Part shown: piece after piece, positions 12,701 to 24,761 of the stretch
Layout of the letters: the number at the start of each line of letters is the position of its first letter
Numbering within the stretch: the first letter of the stretch is position 1
NCBI RefSeq assembly: GCF_036711975.1
Contig: NC_091971.1
Location: 7,943,501-8,007,500, forward strand
DNA: 64,000 bases
Reading direction: 5' to 3'
Origin: Onthophagus taurus
Taxonomy: Eukaryota; Arthropoda; Insecta; Coleoptera; Scarabaeidae
Translations under genes and position numbers: made by a program
Notes under the pieces: model-generated
The model's input: the letters and a program-made list of their open reading frames with translations, nothing else
Databases searched by the model: none
What the model was told of the DNA's origin: nothing

Positions 12701-15700
12701 GCTAACGGTATTATAATGTCCCTCGACCCCTCGCCGGCGATTTATTAAACGCAGGTTCGTTTCTTTCCGTTTAACAGGGTGTTTCGCAAATGGAAAAATC
12801 ACTTCCGCTCGACCGGATATGTACGCTCTGCATCGGAAACGCAACCCCTCCGATTACTTCCGGTCGAACAATGTTTCGCCACGTATACGTGTTTCCTATG
12901 CTCTGTGAACTTTGTTCAAACTATGTAGTCGGCAAATACCGTTGCGATAAAAACTGAAAATCATATACACTAAACGATTTTATGATTTTTGAGTACTATT
13001 TGAGAACAACATAGTCGGCGTTTTTAGGTCAGAATCGAATTGATTTGAAATCGAACACCCCTATTAACTATCGAACAGTCTGCGCGTATTTCATTTTCCT
13101 ATCTGGACATGGTCGAAGCTGCTAATGGCCCAGAATTTGGTGCGCACATGCACGACCCTCACTAATGGCGATTCTCACTGAAACTGAAAATACGATTTTA
13201 ATGAACGCGTGTAATTCAAGGCCTCCACGACCCTAATCCAGGTTTAATAAAACCGGGTGCGAGAAACAAACTCCGTCGCGAAATTTTCAATTACGAACGT
13301 CTTTTTTTTTACGGTAGATGCTGTATTTTTCTTGGCGGTTCTCCGTTAATGAAGCCGCCCCTCCGGGTCTATTCTTACTACGCGAACTGTAATTACACGA
13401 AACCGAATAGTTGGGTTGCTTTTTGCTGGTCTCCAAAGCCCGGTCGAAGCGAATTTCCACTGAAAACCTTTCGTATACACCCTCGTCAACAATACAAGTA
13501 AATGTTGGGTAGTAAATTTGGATGGTTTAAAGTTTTTATACAACCTACTACAATAATTAAAAAAAACTATATAAATAAAGAGAAACTAGTTTAAGTGGTT
13601 TTAATTTTTTTAATAAAATTCCAACGGACATTGTATTATATGTATTCCACTTGTACAGGATAGAAATAAGGGTTATATGCTGTTCTTATTCGCAGTAAAA
13701 GCATTGTCTCCAAGTGGAAGGTCTCAAGTGGTTCTTGTTCCCCCGCGAAAGGAGACACCCTCCTTGACGCCACCACCACCTCCCTTTTTATTACACCTCA
13801 CTTGCCGACGTTTTTATGGGGACAATAACAGTGGTTCACCCGTCGTCTGAGGGAGAAACGAAACAATGCGGGTTAGTTTCGGGGGGAGCACAATGGGGAA
13901 ACGCAGAATTGCGAGAGTTTCAAATAGGTTTATGAAGGGTGTAGTTCGTATTAACTTGAGATAAATAAGTTAGATACTGGCGAACAGATGCTCGTAAATA
14001 ATTATAACAAATATTCTTTCACCATTTCAAAATAATTTAATTATAAAATAATTCCTCTAGAGTTTCCATTTAAAGCTAGCTTTTACATAGGATTTATTCC
14101 AGAAGGAAACATTCCTATCCAGGTATGCAAATAAACAGTTATCTCCACAAAGGAAACATTCCTCCATCTTTTGCTATGAGTCTAGTTGCGTTAAATAGAG
14201 ATAAAAACGTGAAACGTTGCAACTCGGAGAATGTTCGCTGTAGTCAAATGAAACTTTGAAGGAATTCAGGGAGGATTTCGTGGTCCTTTTTCGGGTCCGT
14301 TTTCATTATAACTTTCTCGGTAAATATTTAGTCGGGCGCCTTTTGTATCGATCACCAGCTGCCGGTTTTAATATTAAAACCGGCCTCTGAGTGAAGCTTA
14401 GCAGCTTCAAAACGCGTTACATCAAAAACCGCCGGACTTGGGGAGTTAATTAATTCTGCACGTCCTGCCGTGGGTTGGCGATCCTGCGGATTACGTAGTG
14501 TTTGTGATTTTAGACTTCATCCCACCCCGTCCTTTGCCAAAGTGCTTCGGCAAGTTATCCTAATTGCCACTGTTTAATTAATATTTTATGAACGGTTTTA
14601 GCCAATTTGGTAATTTAAGAAGGATAATTTACTGAAAACTGTACAATAAATTTTACTCCAAAATCTTTTAAAATGGTATCTGGCAAAATGTTTAAGTCCA
14701 AAAATGTCGGCCGAGTAGATCTTTTGGAAACGATGGTATTTAGGCGCCGTAACGTGACGGTCTCGCAGGCATGAGTTCGTCGGATTTCCGGAGGATGGTG
14801 CCGCAAATTTAGATTGGCGTTCCGAAGCACTCGACACGGCTTTCAACCGACCCCGAAGAACAGTTCGACTTCCGTAACGGTCCATCCATTAGGGGGGCTT
14901 TGCGACCCGCCCTTATTTAGCAAGTTTCTCCGCACCACAGCCACCCTTTAGATTGATGTCGGGTACGTGGCGATATTAACTTCCCACAGACTTGATCGTT
15001 TTAAATTTGACATTTACATAAGTGGTTTCGGGCCCGGACGACGTAGAGTCGTGACAATTTTTATAACAGCAACCAAGCGACGCTTTTTTTAACGTTAAAA
15101 GTGGATTTATGTGTGGAAGTAACTGCATTTTCAGGGTGCTTGAAAGACAATTTTACATAATGGTGCTTAGCAAGGACATAAACAAGCTGAAAACAATTTT
15201 AAGGGAAACATACTTTGAGAGTAGCATAAATAATAGGAAAGTCGTAAACATTCCACAGTTGAAAGGACCAAAACCTTTCACTAGATATTGGAATCAACCA
15301 CTACAAATTGGAATATCCGATATTGGAGTTATTCAATAGATACTGGGAACTTCCGTATACTGGAAACATCTACTGAAGTAATATATTCTGACTCCAATCA
15401 TTATATTTGGATTTCGAAACATGTTCTAGACACTAGAATCATCTACTAGATACTGGAATCTTCTATTGAATACTGGAATTATAAATTAGATACTGAAACC
15501 AAGTATACCTCCGGGTACCGGTTTTAATTTGAAATACATTTCATTTTTAATCCCACGTTTTTTTGAATTTCAAACTTCGTTTTAACAAACACAAAAGCAT
15601 GAAAATTACAGTTTTTTTTTGGTTTCATAAAGGAAATTAGCTTTGAATGAAACGAAGTTACCCTTAACTAGATATTACATAGCAGTGTAATATTAGGGCA

Positions 15701-18700
15701 GTTCTGGTGCGAACGATTTGCTTTACCAGGACTGCCAACCGTCACGGAATCCATTCCGAAGGCCGAGTAATTTCTCTTGCGAAATTTACATAATAAACGA
15801 GGTAATTGCCATGTTCCTTTATTGCAATGCGTACGGCAAGGCGGACATGCTAAAACCGGAAACGACGGTTGCTTCCTACCACCCTATACGATTTCCAACC
15901 CCGTTTCAAACCTCATTTCCAACCCTATTTCAAACGTTACTGTTCGAAATATCAATGGATTGTTCGCGTGCATTTTTACGATGTTTATCCAATTATGCAA
16001 ATTGACTACTTATTAGAGGTGCTAATTTAGTGCAAATTTACTTCCATTGCTTCTTTAAACAATTTTAGATAACAACTTTATTAATTATAATTCATATTAT
16101 TGTTTTTTACAAACGGATTTCTTTAAAGTTTCGAACATGTTCCATTTATTTAACGTGCAATTAGAAAGTTTAAAGGGCTAAAAGTACACGTGACACCCTC
16201 TGTCTCCAGGGGTTGATAGACGACAGTAACAAGGGGCTGGAAAAAAAGGACCGGCTATTTTTCTCGCGTCCCCCCGTTAACAAGACCTGACAGAAAAACT
16301 AGAAGGGGAGGCTTTTTGTAGATTCGTTCAAATTAATTCGTTTAATTCCCGCGTTGTGAAAAAATCCGGGGACGAATGAGAATTTAAAATGAAAATCCAG
16401 AGTTGTAGCTTCCAATTAATTTTAAAAACCGGGTAGTCAATAATGTTTAAGTCACGATATTTCTTATACCTAAACGATAACCATTTTCAGCAGGTAATGG
16501 GTGAACACAAAACGATGCGAATACGTCCCATAAAAACAGATTTGGCGTGGAAATTGGCATCGAACCGACGATTTTTCACTCCCTCGTTCGATGCTTCAAA
16601 ATTCTGTCAATCAATAGAGCAATTTATTTCGCCCCCCATACCGTAAATGGCGGTTGCGCCGTCAGGGTGACGTAATCGGGGCCGTATTTTACGGACACCA
16701 ACATCCGTTTCACTTCATATCGAGTGGCCGAAACGGAAGTAGAATTTGAGATAAGGTTACCCCCCTAACCCGTAGTCCTGCGAAGGATTGATCTTTTTCC
16801 CGAAGAAACCGCATATTTTTCTCCTAAGGCTGTATATCTTATCGTGAATTTTTTTTCTGACGCGCTTAGCTTTGCAATTTTTAACCGAAATATCAATGGA
16901 ATAATATTATTGAAAAATATATTCAGCAATCAATAATAATAGACTGAGATCTACCTGTATAGTATTACTCCGCTATAGTATTACACATGGCTGTCACTGC
17001 GAAAAGATAGTCTATTTTAATTTTTTTCCTGGACTTATGCTTCAGAGCGGCAATCCACTCTCATTTCTACGTCTGACAGTAGATATGGTACGATTTCCTT
17101 GGTGATGGCTTACGTATGACAAAATCAGTCCTCCTCCTTTCCTCCACGAAACTAGTATATTGGAAGATGGTGTGTTCTTCAACACGCCGCATCCAAACGC
17201 GCATTTATCACTTTCAAGTTTCTTAATTTTCTGTAGTCACCACCACTATGACTAAACGATGACCACACTGACAATACATAATTCGACATACTGACAAGTT
17301 CTGTATAAACACGTTGGGCCTCCCCATGTATTCATGCTATCATTTCTGCCACTTTGCCACCATCTGCTGGTTAATGTCTGTTTTAGTGACTCCTTCATTT
17401 TCCCAGTTCTTTGCCTTCTCCCAGATTAGGTGATCCAATGATGTGCAGCCTGCCGCGGATTGTTAGTAATGAAATGTACGTAATATTATTAAAATAAAAT
17501 CAAAACAATTATGTCATAGTATCTAAAGTTTAATAGTCTTAATTTTGTGCTTTAAATTTCAAAAAGATGTCAAACCCATACCAATTTTGTACCTGTAAAG
17601 CAAACATTCAAAGACTTGGTTGATATCCTGGAGGCAAACTTCCCAAAACAACATTCCTAGGAGCGAACGAGCCGATCCTGGTGGGTTGTCGGAGGTCTGG
17701 GCCTGCAGGAACTTGTTAAAAGTTGGGCCTCGGGCCTCATTCAACAGCCAGCAGCGGCTGCGACCGCCATAGTTTGCAAGTTACATAATGAAAATTTATA
17801 CGGAGTTATGAACATGGAAAATATCCCGCATAGCGCCGCCTCCATGGACTTTCGGGCCAACTCTAAGCCCCCAGATCGCAGGCTTTTCAAATTTTCTTTT
17901 TTTGTTACCTTTCGTTCAACAAAAACTTTATAAAACTCTAAAGATTACAGTTTTTTTTTCAATTTTTGTCTGTAACATCCCCATTATACAAAATTTAAGC
18001 AGACTTTATTTTTTATTAAGTGCACATTGCTTCGCCAAACTTTAATATTACCAAGCAATTACCAAGGCGGCAACTAATTCTTGTTAATACACCTTACAAT
18101 TTTCCCAGTGGACTCTTTCTGAAAATTTATGAAATAAGTCGACGCGAAAAAGGGGATCACAAAAGGCTACTTAGTACGGTATGATGAAGAACTACTTCTT
18201 TTACTACAATGAAGTGTTGAAAAGGGTACAACTTGGAGGATAAAGCGCAGTTGTGTGAATTGGAAATTTTAATTTTCCAAAGTTAATAAACTCAACTAGT
18301 TTAAAAAAGCTCGTTTATCCGATTTCTAAAGTTCACTTAACACAATGCCGTGGTCGTAAATCTCTGAAAAGTTGTAAAGTTTTCCAATTTCACTACTAGG
18401 AATTGTGTTTTGCTTGCACAAGTATCAACAGGTACAGATTTTCTAAGCAAAACAATAAATATTTACATTAACTGTATAACTTTGCTATTTCGATTTTCCT
18501 TTCAAAATCTCTTTTCGTACGCATAATAAGCCGTTAAAACCCTTTATCATGTCGTGCGTAAACGCCCGCTTAAAACATGTAATCCTCGACAAGAAATATT
18601 GTCTAATTTTATCAGGGATCATTAAATAACACCCTCGGCGGAAAATGTTAAGGGGAAATTGGGCCTTCTCGTAAACCTGAATACTCGGTGAAATACGAGA

Positions 18701-21700
18701 GAGCATTTTTCAGAGTTAAAACCTCTGTATCACGTACCCGCTGAAATTTCGCGTTAAGTATGCCGTACATTTTCAGGACCAGATTTTCGGGCCTCTCTGT
18801 AGTGGAGATATTAACGGACAGCACGGATACACGGCGTAAATGAGTCGACTAGTGAAAGCCTACGTGCACTGAAAATTGTTTATTTGGTCGTCTTTCAACA
18901 TACCATCAAAGGGATGGTACGTTGTACGTGGTCGCATTTTTAATTACCGAAACATGAAATCCTTTCAAACCGAACAAACGGATTTTCATGTTGCACCTGA
19001 TCTTTGTATATCAAATCTAATGAAAAATAATGACAACGTTCTAATTATGAAAACTTAATTAGATGTAATAGGGACAAGAGTGTTCCGTATTTTAATTAAG
19101 TTTAATTTAATTTGGGCGAAAGTGGTTAATTTATTAGTAAATAACGTTATAATAATTTAATCAGGTTTTCCCGGAAATTATCTATAGAACTTTGATACAA
19201 AGGCCATCGCGGAACAAATTACCATATTCATCGAACAAAGAGATTGTGTTGTTGACGTTCTCCTTTCATCTTTGATATGATATGAAATGTTATTTTTCTT
19301 GCAACTTTCTTAAGTATACGGCCCAATAATTCATTGATTCATTGTTACAATGCATTTTAAAGCAAATTTAATCTAAATGTGATGTAGATACGATTCGATT
19401 CAAATTTAGACTGTTTAGCCAACTCACCCACGAAAAATTCGTTCCGACTTTATCGATTATATCATAATTTTTAGTTTTTACACATTTTTCTGCGTAAACA
19501 AATTAAAATGAATGGAGTGCAAAGATGGTGTTTTTATTAATGAATCCCATAAGGAATCTTGAAACATAAGGGAATGCATTTCATATTTACATCTACACGC
19601 AATTAATTTTAATTGCCGGACTTGTTAAGTTGTAAAACGGTCCCTGAACCTTTATGTTGCACGAAGTGTAAGGATGCATTATAATTAAATTGGCCCACTT
19701 TACGGGTGGCCTAGTGCATAACTGATACAAATTGGCAAAATCCCACGTGAAAAACGCCCAGATCCCGTTACACTAAATTATGAAAAACGACGTAATTGAA
19801 ACAATAGCGTATATCGAACAGGGGTCGTAGTTTAATTAAAAGCCGCATTTTGATTTCGATATTCAACTGGACGATTTTGCACCCGTATTTCGTTGAAATT
19901 GAACTGGTATTTGTTAATGTCCGTCCGCCGGCCAATTTATGGTATACACGGGTAGTTTATAGCAAAAATAGAATTGCGCATTACTTTTTCAAATAAACTA
20001 CCCGTGTATACCATAAATTGGCCGGCGGACGATTTAGTACAAATTTTTTTGAATTTTTTAAACTAAAACTAGAAGTTAGTAGTAGAGAGACGCAGTGGTA
20101 AACCCGAATATTTCTAGTTCTAGTTTTGTTTTAAATATTCACGCCGATGAAAAATTTATGGAAATTATTCGTGTTATAACTAATTATTTTAATTAAATCA
20201 GGTGTTCGATTAATTCAATTACACGGTTTCGGTGACAACTATTGTATCAAATTACATTGCAGTTGGGATGAACATTAATCACAGAAATTACAAAGTACAT
20301 TGTGTATTATGTTAGTTTATTGAGTTGTACAAAATTATCGTTGTAATGTTGATCACGTTTCCATTAAGAATTTCGTCCATAAAACCAATACCCGTCGAAA
20401 CCTATGAAATCCTGGAACTTTCATTTGACCGATCGGTACGAGTTGGGACTTCCAAAAAGCTCGACCAAAGTACACGAGTGGGTGACGACAATGTAGAAAC
20501 TTCAACTCCTTTGGTATTCTTCTCCTTTTTACCCGTGTTCGTGTGGACGACAAGGGCCTACTACCGCATTGTCTCCGCCGGAAGTGTCTTTGCATTATCC
20601 GTTACGTAGAAGTGGAGAAATCCGGACAGTTTCGTACAAGTTGCTCGAACAAGTTCGTTTTAGTTCTTCCGGAAGATCTAACTAACACCTGACGACGAGC
20701 ACATACCATTGTACACTAATGACCCTTAACTACAAACGCTATATGTCACTTTGCCCAAAGTAAGCTTTGATTTTAGAACGAAAATGATATAAAATTGGAA
20801 ATCTTGATTTAGAGACCAACTTAATATTATTCATAACCTTCTCGCTCCAGAAAGTGTAGTGTTAAATCCAATGATAGCAACAGAACGTTATGAATATGAA
20901 TTGCTTGTATGAATATGAAGGGAGTTTACAGTATACATTGAGGGATCGTAATATTCAGTTCAATTTTCGTTTCCAAATTTTCCGGCGGGTTAAAATAACA
21001 CCGAGAGAGCTGTATTATCGAAATAAAGTAGGCGCTCCTCTGTAGACAAAGCTCCAAATCCCAGACCTCGTTTAACCCTACGACCGCTCCACTGCTCCCA
21101 GGTGGATCGTGTATTTACAGGTTTCCTAAAGGTAGAGGAGCGAAAATGTTAAGGTTAAAAGCGAACCCTTTGATCAAAGTTTCAACCAAGATAATAGAAT
21201 ATAACACTAAGCTTTGATGAATTTTAGCTGAAAGCAATATCCTTATTGTGGGGTAATTTGTTGTTTTTAGTATTAAATTTAAAAATTAATGATGCAATCC
21301 TTCTCAAATCCCATCATAAGAAGAAACCACCATAAGGGTGATAAAGAAAGGTAATACTCAAAGAGTACGGAAGCATTCTGCTCTATCGCTGTAATAGAAC
21401 ACTAATTTATCGATAAAATTCCTGTTGCACCCTCGATAGCGCCTTGTTCCCCAAGTTCCTGTCGAGAACCGACGGCGGCGTCGCCCTTAGGAAGTACCGT
21501 AGACGTCCGTGACACCCGCCGCGATTGGCTCTTTATTGATCGGAAAGGGGGAGAAAGAGGGCGTCTCAACGCCGACCGGATATTTCGACGACGCCGATGC
21601 CCCCCTGCCCCTTAACTCCATTTATTTTTCGCAGCCCTCGGAATTTCATATTCATTGAATGGGCGAACGGACAGCGATGGGGGCCGATATTGCGTGGCCC

Positions 21701-24700
21701 CGTGGTCTTCTCCCCCCTTTCCATTTTTTTTTGTAATCGCGAATATTAAAACTGCCCCCCTAAACCGACGCCTGGAAATGGGGTGATCTAAATGACGAAT
21801 GCATAAAAAAAATCTTTTTTACGCCAAATAAATTAGAAAATTAATTGCAAAACGATTTCTCAGTTAAACCTGGCGTTAAATACGTTTACGCGTAATATCA
21901 AACAAAATTAGTTGGATGTTAACAGCCTAAAATGAAAACGCTCGAAGCTGTTGAGCTTTTTTTATTCTTATATAAGGGTTTCGCGGCAATTTCAGAGCAC
22001 CTCTGTGCGGCACGGTTGGTCATAAACGTCTGTTTTTATTGATAATAACATCGATTTACACCGTCATTGGTTCGATAATAATCTGCCGCGTTAATAGGGG
22101 CATTAAAACGTGTATGTATCTCGATTTATGCGTTCACCTAAATATGTTGCTCTGCGGTGTCGATGGAAACCACGGTAAATGTAAATAAACGTGTCACAAG
22201 GAAATTAGCTTATTGAATTTATTACATTACTTATTATTATTATAAACACACTTTATAACATTTCGTTAAGCTGCTTTGAATAAGCAATTTTTCTTCTCTT
22301 ATTACTATGCATTAAAAGATTTTATGTTCTATAAAAAACTTTACTAAAGCCATTAAAACCACTTACCTATATCTTACTAATTTATTTTTTCTACTATAAA
22401 TACTAATATGTTGTTTTAGTACCTATAATAAATGACTTTATTGCTCTAATACTTAAATAAGTTTGAGTTTTTATTAGTGAAGAGAAGGGTGCGAGAAAAG
22501 ATTATGAGATATATTCTTTAACAAGATTGTGATTCAATTAAGATTAGTTAAGATTAAATAATGCAAAAGAATCAGATCAAGCTAAGGTATTCTTGGAAGA
22601 GATTCAGTTCGAGATGAGATTATCTTATGCATAAAATCTGATCGAAAGGAACAACAATCACAAAAATTGTGATTCCTATGAGATTAAAAACATAAGAGAC
22701 AACTTGGTGAAGTACATATCAGATACCGAGCACAAATGTGAGTCTTCACAGAAGATGGCAACCAAGCTTATGAAATTTTGAATTTGCCAAATATGCTTCT
22801 AGACCATTTCTAGCAATTTAGGCTGCCGCCAATGCGATTTCAAGCAATATTTTACAATTTACAGTTTATCCAATGTAACTTCTATACCTCATGGTACTAT
22901 AGTTGAGATGTTAGCGCCATCAGCTGGAAACCCCAAAAAGTACGGAGATAAGACCGTCCAAGATACATGAAAGAGAAACTTTTTCTCTCTAGCTTCTTCC
23001 TCAACATGAAGAAGCAATGAAAGTCAGGAAAACGCGGAGAGAATTGTAACGCTTTGTTGCCTAACGGACAAGATGAAGAGTCTTTACTGTTGCCCTATGC
23101 TTCACCAGGAGTGACAAAAATAAGTCAATGAGTCCTGACAACTTTTCTTGCAATTTAGAATTTAGCCAAGAAAACTTCTTCCAATTTAGACTATGTCAGT
23201 GTGATTTCAAACAATATCTGGGAATTTAGAATTTGGCAAATGTTATTCCAAACATTTCATGCAGTTTTGTGTGTTCCAATGTAATTCCAGATTCTTTTTT
23301 TGCAATTTAGAGTTTGGTAAGACTGTTTCTAAGACAACTTAAGGTATATTTATAAATGGTAAGACCATTTGGAATTTGAATTGGTTTGTGTCAGTATGAT
23401 TTCATATAAATTTCATATAATCCAAAACTATATAAAAATTTAAAACTTATAGAGAACATTAATACTAGAATAATGAAACGAAAATAATTTCTACACATCA
23501 GTTTATGAAGAGCTATTTATTGTAATTAAATGGTTGTTGAAGAAAACATACAATTAGCATGTAATATATTTACCTTTTTATTCGAAAGTACCTATATAAT
23601 TATCTGTCACCGACGTTATACCACCTTCATTACAAACACGAAACTCCACAAAAAAATATGAAAATGTGCTTTCTCTTATAAACAGATTAAATATTGATAA
23701 TAAAATGAAGGTTGTAACCATAAAGGACAGTCATAAAAAATAAACACGAACGAATGCTACTGATTATAAATTATGCAACCTAACGTTTCCCTCAATGGCA
23801 TAGTTTCAATAATACAAACATTAAAATGAAGTTTTTTATCTTACAGGTAGGTAGTTATAGAATACTTTTATGTATAATATATTAAAATCGAATGAGCTGT
23901 ATTCAAGTCACAGATAAACTGCTGGAAATACTTGGGATCGATATGGAACTGATGACAAATATCTTCAAGGATATCGTAAACTAAGAGGTGCCTAACATCA
24001 ACTTTAAATTTTAAAAACAAATTTCTTAAAAATCAAATTCAACAAAACTTTTTTTTTTGGATCAGTTACCATTTCAACCATCAAGGAGCAAAATGAGTTA
24101 ACTCAAGAGATAACTTCAAAAACCTTAAAAACTTTTCTTATCTGTATCAAATATAAGTTTGATTATTTACAATTGACATTTCGAAGTTCTCTAACATAAA
24201 CATGCAGTGCATGTAAGTACGAATGCTTTTACGGCCGGTGTTAATTAAACTAAAACTAGAACTAACACGTTTCGGATGACATGTTGCAACCTTCTTCAGA
24301 AACAAGTTCGAAGTGTTTCTAAACGTTAAACAATTTTTTAAAAAACGCACAGCTTAATCCGAAAATTTCTAGTTCTAGGTCTAGTGTTAGTTACAGTGAT
24401 AGTGCTAGTGTTAGTTTTAGTTTGAATACAGTGCATAAATACAACATAAAGTTTCAATTATCTCCTTTAAACAGACGCATACTGAATTTGAACACATATT
24501 TGGCGTACACACGATAAACTTTTAATAGTTAATATCTAGCCGCACAAAAGTAAACGCTTGCATATTTCAGTTCGAAACTCGGATAACTCGCTAGGGGACA
24601 GTCTTATGTATTTAGCTATAGTATACGATAAATGATTCAATTTAATACTTACAGTGCTTGCTCTTCTCGGCTGTGGAGAGATTGGGTAATGTAACTAGTA

Positions 24701-24761
24701 GACAACTTAAAAGCACGTAAGCCCCGAAAGGGGGCCCGGGGCCCCCGTTCCTCAAAATCAT
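6727..24761 (-). CDS. CUB/LDLa single-pass membrane protein (Neto- or Culd-like)
   Basis: Six exons: 24653-24761, 11079-11302, 10023-10164, 8067-8189, 7749-7916 and a last exon from 6946. Each has GT-AG borders and phases agree throughout. Exon 1 starts at ATG 24761 and encodes a signal peptide (MILRNGGPGPPFG, then a Leu/Val-rich core). Exons 2-3 encode a CUB-like fold ending in LKYVTDSWG and NGFKLVITAV. Exon 4 is one LDLa module with six Cys and the acidic GDGSDES end. Exon 5 has one membrane helix (WFVVLIVSTLLVLLVCIVAV) followed by CLCRRG. Such proteins are known as auxiliary or trafficking partners of membrane receptors and channels; the partner here is unknown. The phase-correct frame of the last exon stops at 6798 (304 residues), while a second well-formed frame runs to 6727, suggesting a frameshift or missing base. 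Neto and Culd usually carry two CUB domains; I see one, so the assignment is to domain class only. Confidence 0.83.
11640..12180. repeat. Foldback-like repeat, long copy with unique flanks
   Basis: The palindromic core array (11780-12090) is bordered by unique sequence on both sides. The left flank (around 11690-11770, containing AGTACAGGCATTGGGTAG) and the right flank (around 12110-12175, containing AAGTGAAATTCACTGTAT) both recur, reverse-complemented and in matching order, around the copy at 62.2 kb. This supports a discrete mobile unit of roughly 0.45-0.55 kb. Confidence 0.85.
15278..15500. repeat. Degenerate tandem repeat (TAGATACTGGAAT type)
   Basis: Repeated variants of ACTAGATACTGGAATC and ATTGGAATATC recur about every 20-25 bases. 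No coding potential; an old minisatellite-like tract inside the long intron of the CUB/LDLa gene. Confidence 0.6.
19922..20031. repeat. 39-bp perfect inverted repeat with 32-nt loop
   Basis: The arms 19922-19960 and 19993-20031 are exact reverse complements over 39 bases (arm begins CGTCCGCCGGCCAATTTATG), separated by a 32-nt AT-rich spacer. It lies in the 13.3-kb first intron of the CUB/LDLa gene, just upstream of a foldback-like fragment. Confidence 0.95.
20061..20127. repeat. Foldback-like repeat, short copy
   Basis: A short, internally deleted copy of the dispersed palindromic family: ACTAAAACTAGAAG on the left, AAACCCGAATATTTCTAG and a TTCTAGTTTTG end on the right. Confidence 0.75.
22770..23420. 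repeat. Degenerate tandem repeat (GCAATTTAGAATTTGGC type)
   Basis: Variants of TGTGATTTCAAACAATAT and GCAATTTAGAATTTGGCAA recur several times at roughly 65-75 base spacing with heavy divergence. Intronic and non-coding. Confidence 0.5.
24247..24424. repeat. Foldback-like repeat with different loop
   Basis: Arms AACTAAAACTAGAACTAACA and CTAGTGTTAGTT-type ends enclose about 110 bases unlike the usual loop. The inner part (TAAACGTTAAACAATTTTTT ...) resembles the loop of the copy at 52.5 kb, suggesting a subfamily. Confidence 0.75.

Larger units (their letters stand above)
12200..24650. other. Long first intron of the CUB/LDLa gene; no exons recognised
   Basis: About 12 kb in which small open frames occur on both strands but none has convincing protein character plus splice sites. 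It holds the tandem repeat at 15.3 kb, a 24-bp perfect palindrome at 14361-14384, the large inverted repeat at 19.9 kb, degenerate repeats at 22.8-23.4 kb and a foldback-like copy at 24.25 kb. Regulatory elements or undetected small exons are possible. Confidence 0.6.

Noticed and set aside
17040-17460. Possible decayed transposon coding remnant on the minus strand
   Set aside because: Only a few short word-like stretches; no ordered conserved motifs could be recognised.
20325-20609. 94-codon plus-strand frame with an 80-codon frame opposite
   Set aside because: Both strands open over the same GC-richer segment, no recognised domain, no splice context; chance frames are more likely.
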